From Adiantum capillus-veneris (Eukaryota > Streptophyta > Polypodiopsida > Polypodiales > Pteridaceae), in NCBI GenBank assembly GCA_014529385.2, contig CM043945.1:93812612-93876611 (forward strand): a stretch of DNA of 64,000 nucleotides, in the 5' to 3' direction. Made by a program: the position numbers and the translations under genes. Shown here piece after piece: positions 11,641 through 24,191 of the stretch (position 1 is the first letter of the stretch; every line of letters begins with the position of its first letter). Under the pieces are notes generated by a model. That model was not told the origin of the DNA. It was given only the letters and a program-made list of their open reading frames with translations, and made no database searches.

Positions 11641-12502
11641 AAAAAAGAAAGGATCAACACACCCTATCTCATGCCACTAAAATTCAAAAGCTTTTCCGTT
11701 TTTGGCAAGCATGTCTTCAAAGCATATATTTTTAAATTACTTTTTGTTGGTGATTTGGTCTACCTTTACTTCCTATTTCCATGGGCACTTAGGCCCTTTA
11801 AGTATACTATATGAATATGGAGGTGGTATTCCTTTCCTGCTTGTCTAAAAAGTTCTAGTTTGCTCAATCTGACCTTCTATTATTTGGCTATGTTCCAAGA
11901 ATTTGTTAGCCATAGTTAGTGTTCACTTGATGTTTTTCGAGTTTGCATTAGCTTTTAAGCCTTGCTTTCCTTTTCTTGACCACTACTTAAATTTCTCAAC
12001 TACATATTCTAGGGTACATGGATCACGATCCATCATTTTGGGGTCAAGAACTTGGCCATTTCCCGATTGTTCACATCCTATATATTTTGTTTTGGCCTTG
12101 TTTTGAGTTCTCTTACAAACCACCATGCCTTAGCAATGTACACTCCGTAATGAAGCTGTTAGTAAATGCTACTACCCTTGCCAAATGGGTGTACATGGAT
12201 TACAATTCATGTACCTTAGCATAATCAAATGTTGATGATATGGCCATGAAGGCACTATTATGTTGGGTTTCTGGTGGAAGAAAATTTGTATTTTGGAGGT
12301 CCCTAAGCCCCTCATGCAATAATTGCCTCAAGTTTGTGTGACTCCTCTCATAATTTGTGTGCTTCCTACTACTAGTGCATGTGACTTGTATGCATACATA
12401 AGCCTTGAGTTATGAGGATCATAACTATCAAGTCCCATGAGCGGTGGTGGTCTTGATGACTTTTACACAACATAGAAACACACAAATGCAGCAAGTGGTC
12501 AC

Positions 12503-12564
<62 letters not shown>

Positions 12565-12796
12565 GTGATAGTACAAACAAGATCTAAGCTAGCCAATTTT
12601 CCCTATATCATGTTGGAACGAGTTGATCATTTTATAGCTATACAAAGTTAGAACTTCAAAGGCAAATGCCCATTCAAAATAGATAGACTAAGAAAAATCC
12701 AAGAGCATAAGGAAATCAAATAGACATTTGAATTGAAAGAGTAGAGTTAGATGTTGGACAACCAGATATCAAATTTGATATATATTCAGATAGTGA
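11641..12796. other. No recognisable gene; contains a (CT)n array
   Basis: No coding motif is visible. A CT array lies at 12507-12561. The region abuts the target-site duplication of the large nested LTR element. Confidence 0.4.
12507..12561. repeat. (CT)n microsatellite, about 55 bp
   Basis: Uninterrupted CT array. Confidence 0.97.
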
Positions 12797-12801
12797 AGCC
12801 A
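12797..12801. other. Target-site duplication, left (AGCCA)
   Basis: AGCCA directly precedes the left LTR and is repeated exactly at 44191-44195 after the right LTR. A perfect 5-bp match proves that the two distant LTRs belong to one insertion. Confidence 0.93.
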
Positions 12802-13722
12802 TGTTGGGGGTACCATCGTAGCATAGCTCCAATGACCAACAAAATTATCAATCTCAAAGAGATGAGCTACCCGGCTAGGGCATGGAAACACTCACACAAT
12901 TAGCGAGCTAATCATGGAAACATGAATGGTGACTCAATGAAGTGGGATTCTCGGCCTATGGGGGAGATAAGCCACGATGTATGGCAACCTCCACATCCAC
13001 TTCCGTTCACCTCAAATCAGCTCAATCACACACACGAACGATTGCAAGACGCACGCATCAATAATCCTATCATGCAACACACTAATCAAGCACACACACA
13101 TAGATCTATCGAGCATACATACTCCAATCAAACCTACATGCATACACAAGCAAAAGAGGGAAATCACACAAGATTAGAGCGGGATTAACCACTAATTAGT
13201 TACAATCTAGCTAATCAAAGCATCATTGGCAATCACAAGAAGTATGAGAGAGGCATAGTGAAAGAGAATTAAGCATTGATTAGTGTTAATCAAGTCACAT
13301 GAGCAAGGAGAAGCTGAAGGACTCCATAGCCACACACCTCATGAGCTCTCACTAAAGAGTGGTCTCAACAACTGAACTTGGGAACCCTAATTTTTTTTAC
13401 ACACTACCTTATATAACTAGGGTAAAAATATGCAATGTTCAGGTGCCCAAAGGCCTTAAGGGATCCACCACTTACTAAATATACAACCTAGGCTCACTAA
13501 CTGACTTGTTCTTTACATCTTGGAACTCCCATTGTGTCCGTACCACATTAAATATATTACAATGGCTTGAATTGAATCGAGAATTTACAATACATGGCCA
13601 TTTTAGGAAATTGTAAAAAATATGTGACCCAAATCTTCACTAATTCATGTTGATCTTTGATGTGAATTCGTAAGCCTCGGGCCTTTAGCATCTTCTGTTA
13701 ACTGACGTCATCTCAGTTAACA
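12802..13722 (-). repeat. 3' LTR of the outer LTR retrotransposon
   Basis: 921 bp, starting TGTTGGGGGTACC and ending CATCTCAGTTAACA. It aligns over its length with 43264-44190 with scattered substitutions and small indels, more divergence than the copia LTRs show, so it is the older insertion. Open frames within it (for example 12922-13188) are not conserved coding. Confidence 0.92.
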
Positions 13723-13734
13723 TTCCCCCCTTCC
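13723..13734 (-). other. Polypurine tract of the outer element
   Basis: On the minus strand GGAAGGGGGGAA lies immediately before the TG of the 3' LTR. This is where a plus-strand primer tract is expected, and it fixes the orientation. Confidence 0.75.
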
Positions 13735-15034
13735 GATTTTAGTGCCCGTCCTTGGGCAGTGTTGTCCGTGGAGGTTGTAGAAGGTTTTTGATTGGTTGTT
13801 GATGGACTGATCGTTTTCATTTGTCGTTGAATTTGTTGATGAGGCTCATTTGCTGCAACACCTTGATTGGTGTGAATATGTCTGATGTGAGATATGATGC
13901 TGCATTTTTCCATTGTAAATACATAATGATGAGGCTGTTGTTTATTTATTAAGAGTATGTGCAAGATAAGTAGAATGATGAGGTTCTAAATTAGGGTCTA
14001 ATACCTGGATGACCAAAGGGAAAAAACCTAGTGAGGAAAAAGTGCCTTTGGGATATGCGCATTATTGGAGTACTTATTAGCATGGAAAATTATAATAAAG
14101 TACTCAAGGGATTATTTGCTGATAGATATGGAATTAAAAAGGCAACAATATGAGAGGGTAGCATGATGGAACATTGGTTTGCCTGTTGTAGTCCATTCGA
14201 GATGCATAGGTAGAAGCAAAAAAGAGTGTCTTATGTATATGTCCGATGATGGGACATCCTATATGCATTCATAGAAATGGATGGGAAACAATATGCTGTG
14301 CAAGAAAGATTTTGAGGGGTTTTTTAGAAAGATGGTGTAGCTATAAAAGCACATGGCATGATTTGCAAGCTGGAACCCCTTAAGAATGGTTTCATTGTAG
14401 AGGATATGTGCTCTCATATTACTGCGCACTATGCGTGAGTGTTGGAAACTACAACACTCCACCAATTCTAAGGTAATAGACTTCAACTCTTATGCTCAGC
14501 TCATCGAGCATGAGTGAAATGGCTTAGATATGCTCAACTCTTCCAGCTTGAGCGTAAGCCTAATAACTACAACTCTTAGCACAAAGTTTATTCAGACATG
14601 AAGCTTCTAGACTAATGCTTTGCTCATTTTATGCCTCAGCAGCTCGACTCAGACTATGCCAAAGAGTGTTTTTTGCACCCTGGCGACTTGCATTTTTACA
14701 TTATTATGCTTACTACAAACATTTCTTTAGGTAAAAGTAAGCTTGAATCCTTAAAAAGAGGATTAGTGAAGGACCGAGTTGGCATTGAAGGTTTCTTTTT
14801 GCACACCTATTTTATTATCTTTGAATAACAAGCTTTGTTGGTTGAGTTGTCCTTCTTTGACTGTGAAGACTCCATTGTTCGTGTGATTCTCCAATTGGGC
14901 ATGTTGTAAGGAGTGTTTGATGTGGTTGTAGGCCTTTGTTGGCTGTTAGCATGTGTATTCTGACTCGAAGCATTGGAAGACTTAGGAATCCAAATCTCTT
15001 GATGACCTTTGTATCTCCTTTGTTGACTTTGATT
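13735..15034 (-). pseudogene. Distal part of the outer element's internal region, Ser/Thr/Gln/Asn-rich frames
   Basis: Minus-strand frames at 14807-15034 (containing RRYKGHQEIWIPKSSNASSQ and then a Q/N/T-rich stretch) and at 13713-13964 (Q/S/T-rich, running into the purine tract) look like fragments of a low-complexity hydrophilic protein. They continue the reading direction of 31093-34247, from which they are now separated by the Tat-type insertion. No domain is recognised. Confidence 0.4.
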
Positions 15035-15194
15035 TGATGGGAGCAAAGCGATACCCAAACCCCGACGTCCTCTAAAACGTCGGGGGTCGATGGCACGCCT
15101 CGAGCCGGTCACGGTAAAGCAAACAGGGGGCACCACCTAGCTTTGAGCGGCTAGGACGCAGACCACGGTGATGTGAACACCGCAAACTTACACA

Positions 15195-15305
<111 letters not shown>

Positions 15306-15834
15306 ACAAATGATGAAAACCCTCGGGGGTGTGAGGGAGAATTATTCCTTGCAGTATTTACAATGACCTTCCTTCTGGCAAGGTGACACACCGTGGTGAT
15401 AGAGAGGTAGGGGGAAGAGATGGTGAATCTACTTGGTGAGTTCTCTAAAGACGACTCGATGATATGAAACTCGCTGCCAAGAATGTGTATGTGTGTGTGC
15501 ATCGACCATTGAGTCGAGAGGTGGATGTAGCTCCCTTCGCATGGTGCAATTCCCAAAACAAACCATCACACAAGTCCCCTCCCCGTAATTCCAATAGTGT
15601 CAATTCCTCTCACTAAAACTCTATCAAGTGCTGACCTCTCATGAACTACCCCCCCCGATAGTGACCTCTTAGTGCCCTTTTATAGGTGTTGGCTGCTTGG
15701 ATTAGGGTAATCCGGGTTTGATTAGGGTAAGCTAATCGGGAAAGACAAAGCAAGGCGGTGGGCCCTGTGTGGTTGACCCTTGCTTTGTCTTGGGAGTTAT
15801 TAAAAATGAAAACCTCTAAGTGGGCCTTTGTGAC

Positions 15835-15922
15835 GGGTGCTATCACTTAACGAGCGTGAAAAGCGAGTAAGGGACAAAAAGCGAGCAAAGAAAATATTGA
15901 TCCCATTTGAAGGGTTCTTGAT
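15835..15922 (+). repeat. MULE left terminal inverted repeat
   Basis: Matches the reverse complement of 19377-19478, with a few indels; the right copy carries an extra run of about 10 bases in an A/G-rich stretch. Confidence 0.92.
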
Positions 15923-16067
15923 TGTTTATTCATAGAGAGGGAGGGAGAGACAAAGAGAGATGGGAAGAGAGAGGGTAGGAAGGGGACAAAGACAGAGAGG
16001 GAGGGAGGAAGAGAGAGATAGGGAGAGATTAAGGTGAGAGTGAGAGAGAGAGTGGGTATACATACAT

Positions 16068-16305
<238 letters not shown>

Positions 16306-16949
16306 TACGATAGAGGGGGGATAGGGAGAGAGGGAGGGCGATAAAGAGAGAGATAAAAAGAGATGGCGATAGTGGTTAGGCATAATTAGGGCAATGATTG
16401 TGAGTTCTTGAGGGTTTATGAATATCTCATAGTTTCTCATTATATTGGCATAATATCTTGATTTATATATTTGGTTATTGGCAATGCGGTTAGCTCCAAA
16501 CTAATACCTAGGTTTTTTTAAATAGCTCATACTTTCAACCATACATACAAGAGCTTCTTGCACTATGTACACATCAACACTCAGGAAATTATCATAAACC
16601 ATTAAGTGCTTGGTCTAGGTATAGACATGTTTGAGCTATGTTTAAGGTAAATGAGCCCTATTTGGTTCTATTTCCTTTGTCCTCCACGAGTGAAGGTCCA
16701 ATAGAAAGGATGCAATAAAGCATGAATGGATCAACACTCTTTTTTTATCAGAGAGATCTAAACATAGACTTTGATAAGATGACCACTCTCATTCATGCTT
16801 ATGGTACGATCCCAAGGGCATCGGAAGAGCACATGCTGCTCATCAATTTCTTTATGGATGAGTTATAGTAGCAACAATACATGGTAGGAATATCTAGACA
16901 TGTGGAGTAAAAATTCTTTAATTGCATAAGTGCCTTTCCAAGCGATTCT

Positions 16950-16952
<3 letters not shown>

Positions 16953-17016
<64 letters not shown>
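16953..17016. repeat. (CT)n followed by (CA)n microsatellite
   Basis: CT array to about 16985, then CA array to 17016, inside the MULE. Confidence 0.95.
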
Positions 17017-17019
<3 letters not shown>

Positions 17020-17810
17020 TCAAGCCTTTAAAGGGCTAGATCTTTGAGTTTGGAGGGATTGATCCTATGACATAAAACTTATCTCAAACTTAGTTCCTTG
17101 GTGTGTTAAAGGTGAGGCCTTGCCATGGTGCAAATGGAGTCACTAAAATTGCCACTCTCAAAATTCTAAGGCATGGATTTACAAACAAGCTTGTAGCCTT
17201 AAAGCCATTGAATATCACAAAACTTTGACTTACCTAAGCGAAGGGCTTTTTCTAAAATGAACGTAGAGAATGAAGCCACTTGGCAAAAGCACAATCATTG
17301 TTCATAAGATGATGGATGATGCAAGTTTCAAGTCAAGCCATACTCATTTGAACGAGGGAGAAAGTGCCAAAAATGATGTGCAACGGCTTTTGAAGCTTGC
17401 AGTGTTTTAAACTTTGTAGTGAGCGCGCACACACAGAACAAAAACCTATGGCCCTACAAGCCTGCAAGGTAAGACACATTGGTGTACTTGAAAACTTTAG
17501 CATACTTGTCCCGTTTCTAAGCTTTGCACAGAGCTAGAAGCCAGCATGGTTTGACAAACTGTTACCAGAGTTCCTCATAGGACGTGCCCAGAAGAGTGAA
17601 CAGTCACAAGAGCCTCAAAAAGTGTTGAGTTTCCTCCTAAAAGCAAGACCGTAAACAAGGAGAAACTCAAAACTAAGCATACAGATCCAATCTTTTATTG
17701 GCCCTAGTTATGGTAATCGTTCAACACTACAGTAGTACTTCAACGATGAGATCGGAGGATCTAGGCTAGCCTTTTCTTGTCAATAGGGCTACGGAGGTTA
17801 TCATAAGTTT

Positions 17811-18040
17811 GGTCTCACAGACCCCTCCAAATTTGTGTTTCGAAACGCACGTTGGTAGGGTCGGGTGAAGATAGGCGTATTAAGTAGTGAGAATGCAGTG
17901 AGAATGCTGCCAATCAGGGATCCTCTGGTCTCACAGGCCCCTTCCAGATTGCGTTTCGAAACACAAGCAGGTAGGGCCTGGTGAAGCTAGGTTAATAAAG
18001 CAGGGAGGATGTTGTCGATAGGTTTGCTCAATGAAACAGT
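17811..18040. repeat. Tandem duplication inside the MULE, 116-bp period
   Basis: The unit begins GGTCTCACAG at 17811 and again at 17927. Both units contain GTTTCGAAAC and GGTGAAG. The copies are diverged. The GTTTCGAAAC box superficially recalls a tRNA T-arm, but no cloverleaf can be drawn around it. Confidence 0.75.
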
Positions 18041-19376
18041 GAGGTGAGGGAGGTGTTGTGGCGAAAATGGGAGGAGTGAGGGTGCTACTCAGCCCAAACA
18101 GAGAATCAAAGCTAGGTGTCCCTCAGCTGCAGCTCTTCTAGACACTCTACGACAACTCACCCTCTCCAGTAGCACCCTCGCCATTTCTATCAGTACGCAC
18201 GCTCCTATCCATTGCATGCAGCAAACAATAGACTTTTGGCAAGCATGATTTATCAAATGCATTAATTGCGTATATTTTCTCTCAAATTGAATACATACAT
18301 TTAGCTTCATTACAAAGTAGTTATGTGTATCTAGGAGACCCACACTCACAAAGACCTATAGAAGGCACCACAACATTGTCGACAAATTATTCTTCTTAAA
18401 ATCTACTTTGTTTTGACACTTTTGCATCAGTTTTATTTTTGGCATCTTTAAGAAATTTTAAAGATACTCTTCTTAATTTGAGCAGTATGTTGCCTCTTAA
18501 TGATCGATACTAAGCTTAGCTATATGAGATGTAATAAAACAATTACAAAATTTCATATAATAATTAGGGTGAAAGAAAAAATTATTTAGTATGACTCTAC
18601 CAACTTTTTTGACAATTTTTCGTGTTTTCTCTTTCACTTTCTCACATTAAACTGTTTCTCTTATTTTCCAGATCTTGTTTGGGGCATGGTAAAAAGTTGT
18701 GAGTGTGTAAGAGTCATAGTGATGAACACAAGCTGTTCCTCAATGTATATAGATAAGAATTGGTGTTAGATACTATTGTGTACTACCATACGTACAATGT
18801 ACGCAAGAAAACACAATTGTAATTTCAACTAAATTGAATATCTTTGTAGTTCAAGACAAGCATAAAGTATAAATTAGTGCTAGATGTCAAACAAAGATTT
18901 TGCTGAGTGGATGAGTTTCATAGCTTGCATTTAAGCACCATGTTGGACTCATGGCTACTTGAGAGAAGGAACTGAAAGAAACTTGATATGAAGTGTTAGT
19001 TAGACCAACACATCACTATGATGTTAAGGAGGCATAACACAATTCCTAGTTTGAATCAAGAAATTTTATTTGTAAAATTTTGGTGAGAAATACAATTCTT
19101 TCTCTTTCTCCTAAACCTATGTTCACCCCTCATTTTTTAATAGCATAACAAAAAGAGCTTAGCAAGTGTTGAAAAAGCTAGTAGCCACTTTGAAAAGAGG
19201 TGCTTTTGTTTTTCTCTTCAATTACTTTAGGTACAATGTGTCCCTAAAGAAAAACAACCATTTAAAATCATGCATATATGTAGATGTAGTGTACAAGAGA
19301 GAAAATTTGCATATAGAGATCATGTATAAGTAACACTTTTTTATGAACGAATGTATGAAGAAGAAAGACAAAAAAA

Positions 19377-19478
19377 TCAAGAACCCTTCAAATGGGATCA
19401 AAATATCTATCTCTCTATTTTTTTTGCTCGCTTTTTGTCCCTTGCTCGCTTTTCACCGCTCGTTAAGTGATAGCACCT
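19377..19478 (-). repeat. MULE right terminal inverted repeat
   Basis: Inverted partner of 15835-15922; ends with GATAGCACCT immediately before the 9-bp duplication. Confidence 0.92.
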
Positions 19479-19982
19479 CTTTGTGACCATCACCTAGAGA
19501 GAGGGAATTTACAAATTGGGAATTTTAGAAGGCTTAGGTGAAAACTGAAAAAATGATGATGATAACCTACGGTTTATTGAAATGGTGTTGTGCTTGCGTG
19601 ATGCCGGCGAATGGTGGCTTGCCCATACGTCGGTGTATCACGTACGTTTTTTCGGGGTCGGGCGGGGCATGCCTTCGGTGCCTTTATTCTTTTTGTTGTC
19701 AGTGTCGCGTGATTCGGGTCATCCTCCTTGGTTGTTGTCGTCGTAGTCACGAAATCCTTCGTTTTTTTTGTATTTTCGACGAGTGTGCGTTTATGCGTGT
19801 GTGCTGTATGTATAGGGGTGCGGGTGCATTCGTGTACATAGGTGTAATTATATGTATAGGTGTGCGTGCGTTTATGTGCGTGGGAACAGGGGTGTCAATA
19901 TATATATATATAGTTTTCTCTTCTTTTTTTTTTCGGCGGCGCTGTGGGTGACGCAGAGGCGGAGGGGAGAGAGGGGGTGAGT

Positions 19983-19984
<2 letters not shown>

Positions 19985-20027
<43 letters not shown>

Positions 20028-20034
20028 GTGTGAG

Positions 20035-20069
<35 letters not shown>
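19985..20069. repeat. (GA)n then (TG)n microsatellite in the LTR
   Basis: GA array to about 20025 followed by a mixed TG array. The homologous arrays in the other LTR are at 28866-28935. Confidence 0.93.
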
Positions 20070-20072
<3 letters not shown>

Positions 20073-20920
20073 CACGTGCGCGGGTGTGTGTGTAAGAGGT
20101 GTACTACGTGCATCAAGCGCACGTGCACGCGGGTGTGGACAGAGCGGTCGCAAGCGGGATGCACGTGGGTGCGCGAGGGCGAGAGGGGGTGAGGATGGGG
20201 GGGGGGGGGGGTTAGATGTGTGGTGTTCATAGCGCCCGCTAGGGCCGGGGGGGAGGAGCACGCGACAGAGCGGGGGGGGATATGGTCAACGAGAGAGCAA
20301 GAGAGAGAGTATAAGTTAAAAAGGGGGGGTTAGGTTCCCATAGGGCAGGTTCCCACCATGAAGTAAGAGAGAGGGAGAGAAAGGATGTGGTGAGGGATAA
20401 GGGTGGGGGGGTATTGAAGAGAGAGAGAGAGTGAGAGGGTAGAGCGGGAGAGAGGGTGTGGCTTTCCTTTAAGCTTGGTGGGGCCGCCCTAAAAACTTAG
20501 AGCTATGTGAAGTGGGGGGGGGGGGTATAATGTAGCGGCCCGCCGAGGCTGGGGTGTGGACAAGTAGAGAGAGAGAGAGAATCTTTGAAAGAGAGAGAGA
20601 GAGGAAATATACAATAGCTGTGGCGGCCCGTCAGAGGGTGTGATAGAGGAGTAGGTGTCTCATGCGCCCACCGGGCTGCGTGACGCAGCGGTGGAGTAGG
20701 AGAGCGAGGGAATATTTGGCGGAGCCGGGCAGTTGGAGAGAGAGAGAGCTCGTCTTCTTGCGGTAATGGAGGGCTGTGGCCAAACTGGCGGCGCCCCTCC
20801 ATTACCTTGGGGGGGGGGGCGTTATTGGTGAATGGTAGAGAGTTTTTTTTTTCTCTTTTGGTAATAAGCCTTCTTTTCCTTAGGGGTGGTTCTCACAGTC
20901 ACGGTTTTGAAAATCAACCA

Positions 20921-20940
20921 TCATTAGCCCTCCCATCTGG
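20921..20940 (-). other. Polypurine tract region of the Tat-type element
   Basis: On the minus strand a GATGGGAGGGCTAATGA stretch directly precedes the TGGTT start of the 3' LTR, as expected for a plant gypsy PPT. Confidence 0.6.
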
Positions 20941-20950
20941 CTAGAGGCAT

Positions 20951-22010
20951 TCATGCTTCTAGCCCTTCCTCTGCATCTTTAGTTGTGGAGTTAGAGGGTT
21001 CTCCCTCTTCTGGAATGTCTAACATGAACTCTGGATCAAACCTAAGAAAATACCTTTTTAGCCTCCATCCATCGACTCTAGTCTTGTGAGTTCTCCCATC
21101 TGCTTCCATCAGCTTATAGCTGCCGTTGTCGTAGCGCCTTTTGACAATGAATGGTCCTTCCCATCTGGGTTGGAAATTTCTTGTCTTTCCTTGTGTCAAA
21201 TCTGTTGTCGTATCTCAATACTAGCATGCCCTTTTCCAGGCCCTTTTCTTTAAGTGCTTGATTGAAGGTGAGCCAGTGTCATTCTGCCTGTGCTACATAA
21301 TGATTGATTGCTTCTTCCCTATCTAGCTGGAGCCTCTCCAGATCTAGGATGTGGTTTCGAAGATTTACAATTGGGCACTATATCTGGCTAGCCAAGACTC
21401 GTAAGCTGGCTATCTGTACCTCAATGGGTAGAATTGCCTCTTTCCCATAAACTAGATGGAAAGGGGTGAAACCTAATGATGTTTGAAACGTCGCTCGGTA
21501 GGCCCAAAGAGCTGCCATGAGATGTTTATCCCAGTCTCCTGTGTGATTGTTCACCTGCTTTGTGATGATTTTGCAAATCATTCCGTTTACCGTATCGACC
21601 AGACCATTGCATTGTGGATAGTATGGTGTGGAATGTTGGTGTGTGATGCCTAACTTTTTCATCAGTTCTCCCACCCGATTGCCTCTGAAACCTGGTCTTC
21701 TATTTGATATTATCTCTAGAGGAGTGCCGAAATGGCAACAAATATGCTCAAAAATGAACTTTGCTACCTCTTGGGCTGTAATGCGGGTGGTGGCTGTTGC
21801 TTCTGCCCATCGAGCCATGTAGTCTACACCCACTATAATGTACAATTTACCTGATTGGGCCCTTGGTAAAGGACCAATTGCATCTATTTCCCATTTCTCA
21901 AATGGACCATATGAGATGATAGGAGTTTGTGGCTCATAGGTTAATGTGCGATCACTGGCCACTTGAAAAGCCTTGCATGTTTTACACCAATGGTGTACAT
22001 CCCTGTTCAA
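20951..22010 (-). pseudogene. Tat-type integrase (DDE core damaged)
   Basis: Integrase inserts the cDNA into host DNA. The N-terminal part of the zinc-binding region has HHWCKTC near 21980. In the core, EIDAIGPL carries the first Asp, and IISNRRPGF occupies the position of the SD-G-F motif, with Asn in place of the second catalytic Asp. GLVDTVNG occupies the position of the NG-VE-TNR motif, with Asp in place of Glu. WAYRATFQTSLGFTPFHLVYG is typical of gypsy integrases. A stop lies after ASQI (21378), and the C-terminal domain follows in another frame (20951-21199; WEGPFIVKRRYDNGSYKL). Two of three catalytic residues are changed, so it should be inactive. It is read in frame with the upstream second RNase H across one TGA stop. 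Confidence 0.88.
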
Positions 22011-22025
22011 GATAGGCCAAGAGTA

Positions 22026-22720
22026 TCATGCTTGTAGAATCTTCCTACTGGTGATATCTAGAGCAAAATGACTGCCGCAGACGCCATCATGGCAACTTGG
22101 AATTACCTCTGTGATCTCACTAGAGGTTGGCACTCGCCTAAGAATCTGATCCTTGCCCTTACAATACAAGTGGTCGTTTACAAGGTGGTATCTGGTAGCC
22201 TTCCTTACCAGCCACTGTTTCTGGCCTTTAGTGTACCCTTCCAGACATTCTTTTGTATCTGGAAAGCTGACAATATCAGGCATAGCATCACTACCTTGAA
22301 AGAGGGGTAGCTTCAATTTGATTGCTTCTATGCAAACGTCTTGTATTGTTTCTTTGGCTAGAGCATCCGCCTCCTGATTTTCTGCTATGGGGACATGAAA
22401 TAGTTTCACTCCTTCAAACTTCCTTAGAAAATCCTTAACTTGGCGTAGTTGACCAAGTAAAACCTGATTTTTACAAACCCAAGTGCCGTTTATCTGCCTT
22501 ATCAACAGCAAAGCATCGCCAAACACATTTAGGTGTTGAATTCCTTGTGAAATACATTGTTCCAACCCAAGAATTAGGGCTGCATATTCCGCTTCATTGT
22601 TGGAGTGGGAGTGTAATAACTGCTCGATGGAGAATAATCTTTCTTGTTACTCATTGAAAATGACTATGCCAGCTATGGACTGGTCCACTGTTCTTTTGTA
22701 TGCTCCGTCAAAGAATAGAA
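22026..22720 (-). pseudogene. Second RNase H domain of the Tat-type element
   Basis: Additional RNase H located between the RT-linked RNase H and the integrase, the hallmark of Tat-clade gypsy elements. Catalytic residues are visible in order: FDGA (Asp), NNEAEYAALILGLE (Glu), FGDALLLIRQINGTW (Asp) and ENQEADALAKE (Asp). One in-frame stop follows IVIFNE, so the domain is broken upstream, although the catalytic set is kept. It is followed by a linker with a Zn-binding-like HLYCKGKD-to-CHDGVCGSH segment that leads to the integrase. Confidence 0.85.
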
Positions 22721-22730
22721 AGTGAGCTCT

Positions 22731-24191
22731 TTATAGCCTAGGACTTTCTACCATTGGTGTTTCTTCTTTTGCTTCCGTGTTGACCTTCAGCTTCTTCTCA
22801 TAGTGGCGATGAGTGAGTATTCCCGCTAAACTAGCCCTGGTGGAGTTTTCTACTTGCATGGTGTAGTCAAACTCTTGTAATCTCACTAGCCATTTAGAGA
22901 TCCTAGATGAGACATCCATGTGTCGCATTACATATGGAAAAACCTCCTCCATTGTCAGGATTACAAAGGGTCGAGGCAAAAGATAGGAGCGGAACTTTGT
23001 GGTAGCAAACATTAGTGCAAGAACCATGTGTTCTACTTTGGTAAATCCCTTTTCTGACGGGGTCATGACAGGACTAGAGAAGTAAATAGGACGCATGAAA
23101 GAAGTTTGGGGGTCCTTTTGCATTAGCACGGCTCCGAGTGAATCACTTCCTACACTGGGGTTCACATAAAATGGCTCATCCCACTTAGGGGGTGAAATGG
23201 TGGGAATCTTAGCTAGGATTTTCTTCACCTCGTAAAATTGCTGCTCATTTTCTTCACTCCATGAGAAGACATCCCTCTGGCCGATTTTTTGTAGAGGGAG
23301 GACCACTTGAGATAGAAACTGAATGAACCTGCTTAAGTATCTTACCTTCTGAAGGAAAGAAACCAACTGCTTAGCGGTGGTGGGTGACGACAAAGATACC
23401 AGGGCTTGAATAGCCTCAATCCCTTTTGCTGAAATTACATGTCCAAAGAGAGTGACTTTGCTTTCACCAATGTGACACTTATCCATATTGAGCTGGCCAC
23501 CCAAGGTTTGCAGCCTGGTTAAGCCATCATAGACTTTGCTTAAATGGAGGGCTTGTGAACTATAGATGCAAAAATCATCTATGAAAACCGATATTGATGT
23601 TCCAAAGTAGGGTTGGAAAACAAAGGTCACATAGCGCTAAAATGTGGCCGGAGCGTTAGTGAGGTCAAAAGGCATCACTCTGTAAGCAAAACATCCCCAA
23701 GGTGTGATGAAGGTTATCTTCTTCTGATCTTCTTCTGCAATGCTAATATGGAAGTATCCTGAGTGGCCATCGCACACTGTGTATCGTTCGTGACCCGCCA
23801 CTTCATTGAGAATGTCATCCTGGAATGGGAGGGGAAAGTGATCCCTCTTCGTGGCTGCATTGAGAGGTTTATAGTCCACACAAACTCTCCACTTGCCTTT
23901 CTTCTTTGGTGTGACTACTACTGGGGAGACCCATTCTGAGTCTTTGACAGGGTAGATGAAACCTGCCTGTAGCAAACTTCTCACCTCTTTAAGTAGTGCC
24001 TCTTGTTGGATTACTCCAAGTCTTCTGAGCCTTTTCACCATGGGTTTACTGCCTTCCTTGAGTTTTATGTGGTGTTGTACCACTGTGATTCCTGTGATCT
24101 TGTCATATCCATCAATGAATAGTGTAGTGAAATTACCTAGCATGGAGACATATTCCTTCCTTTCTTCATCGATTAACTCATTTGAGAGCAT
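22731..24191 (-). pseudogene. Tat-type reverse transcriptase and first RNase H
   Basis: RT synthesises element cDNA. From the N-terminal side: WRVCVDYKPLNAATKRDHFP, then YTVCDGHSGYFHISI (first catalytic Asp), AYRVMPFDLTNAPATF, then FIDDFCIYSS as the YIDD box. A single in-frame TAG (at about 23637) separates the ATF block from the FIDD block. The thumb/connection region is followed by RNase H with FYVNPSVGSDSLGAVLMQ, where an Asp-to-Asn change replaces the usual first Asp, and KGFTKVEHMVLAL with the Glu. The length is normal for the family. It is inactive because of the stop. Confidence 0.9.

Noticed and set aside
17811-17880. tRNA-like segment (GTTTCGAAAC box)
   Set aside because: No cloverleaf or acceptor stem can be drawn; it is part of a 116-bp duplication in the MULE.
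19538-19951. 137-codon Cys-rich open frame, with a counterpart at 28482-28835
   Set aside because: Both lie at the same place in the two LTRs of the Tat-type element, so the similarity is LTR homology; no known domain, and it runs into low-complexity sequence.
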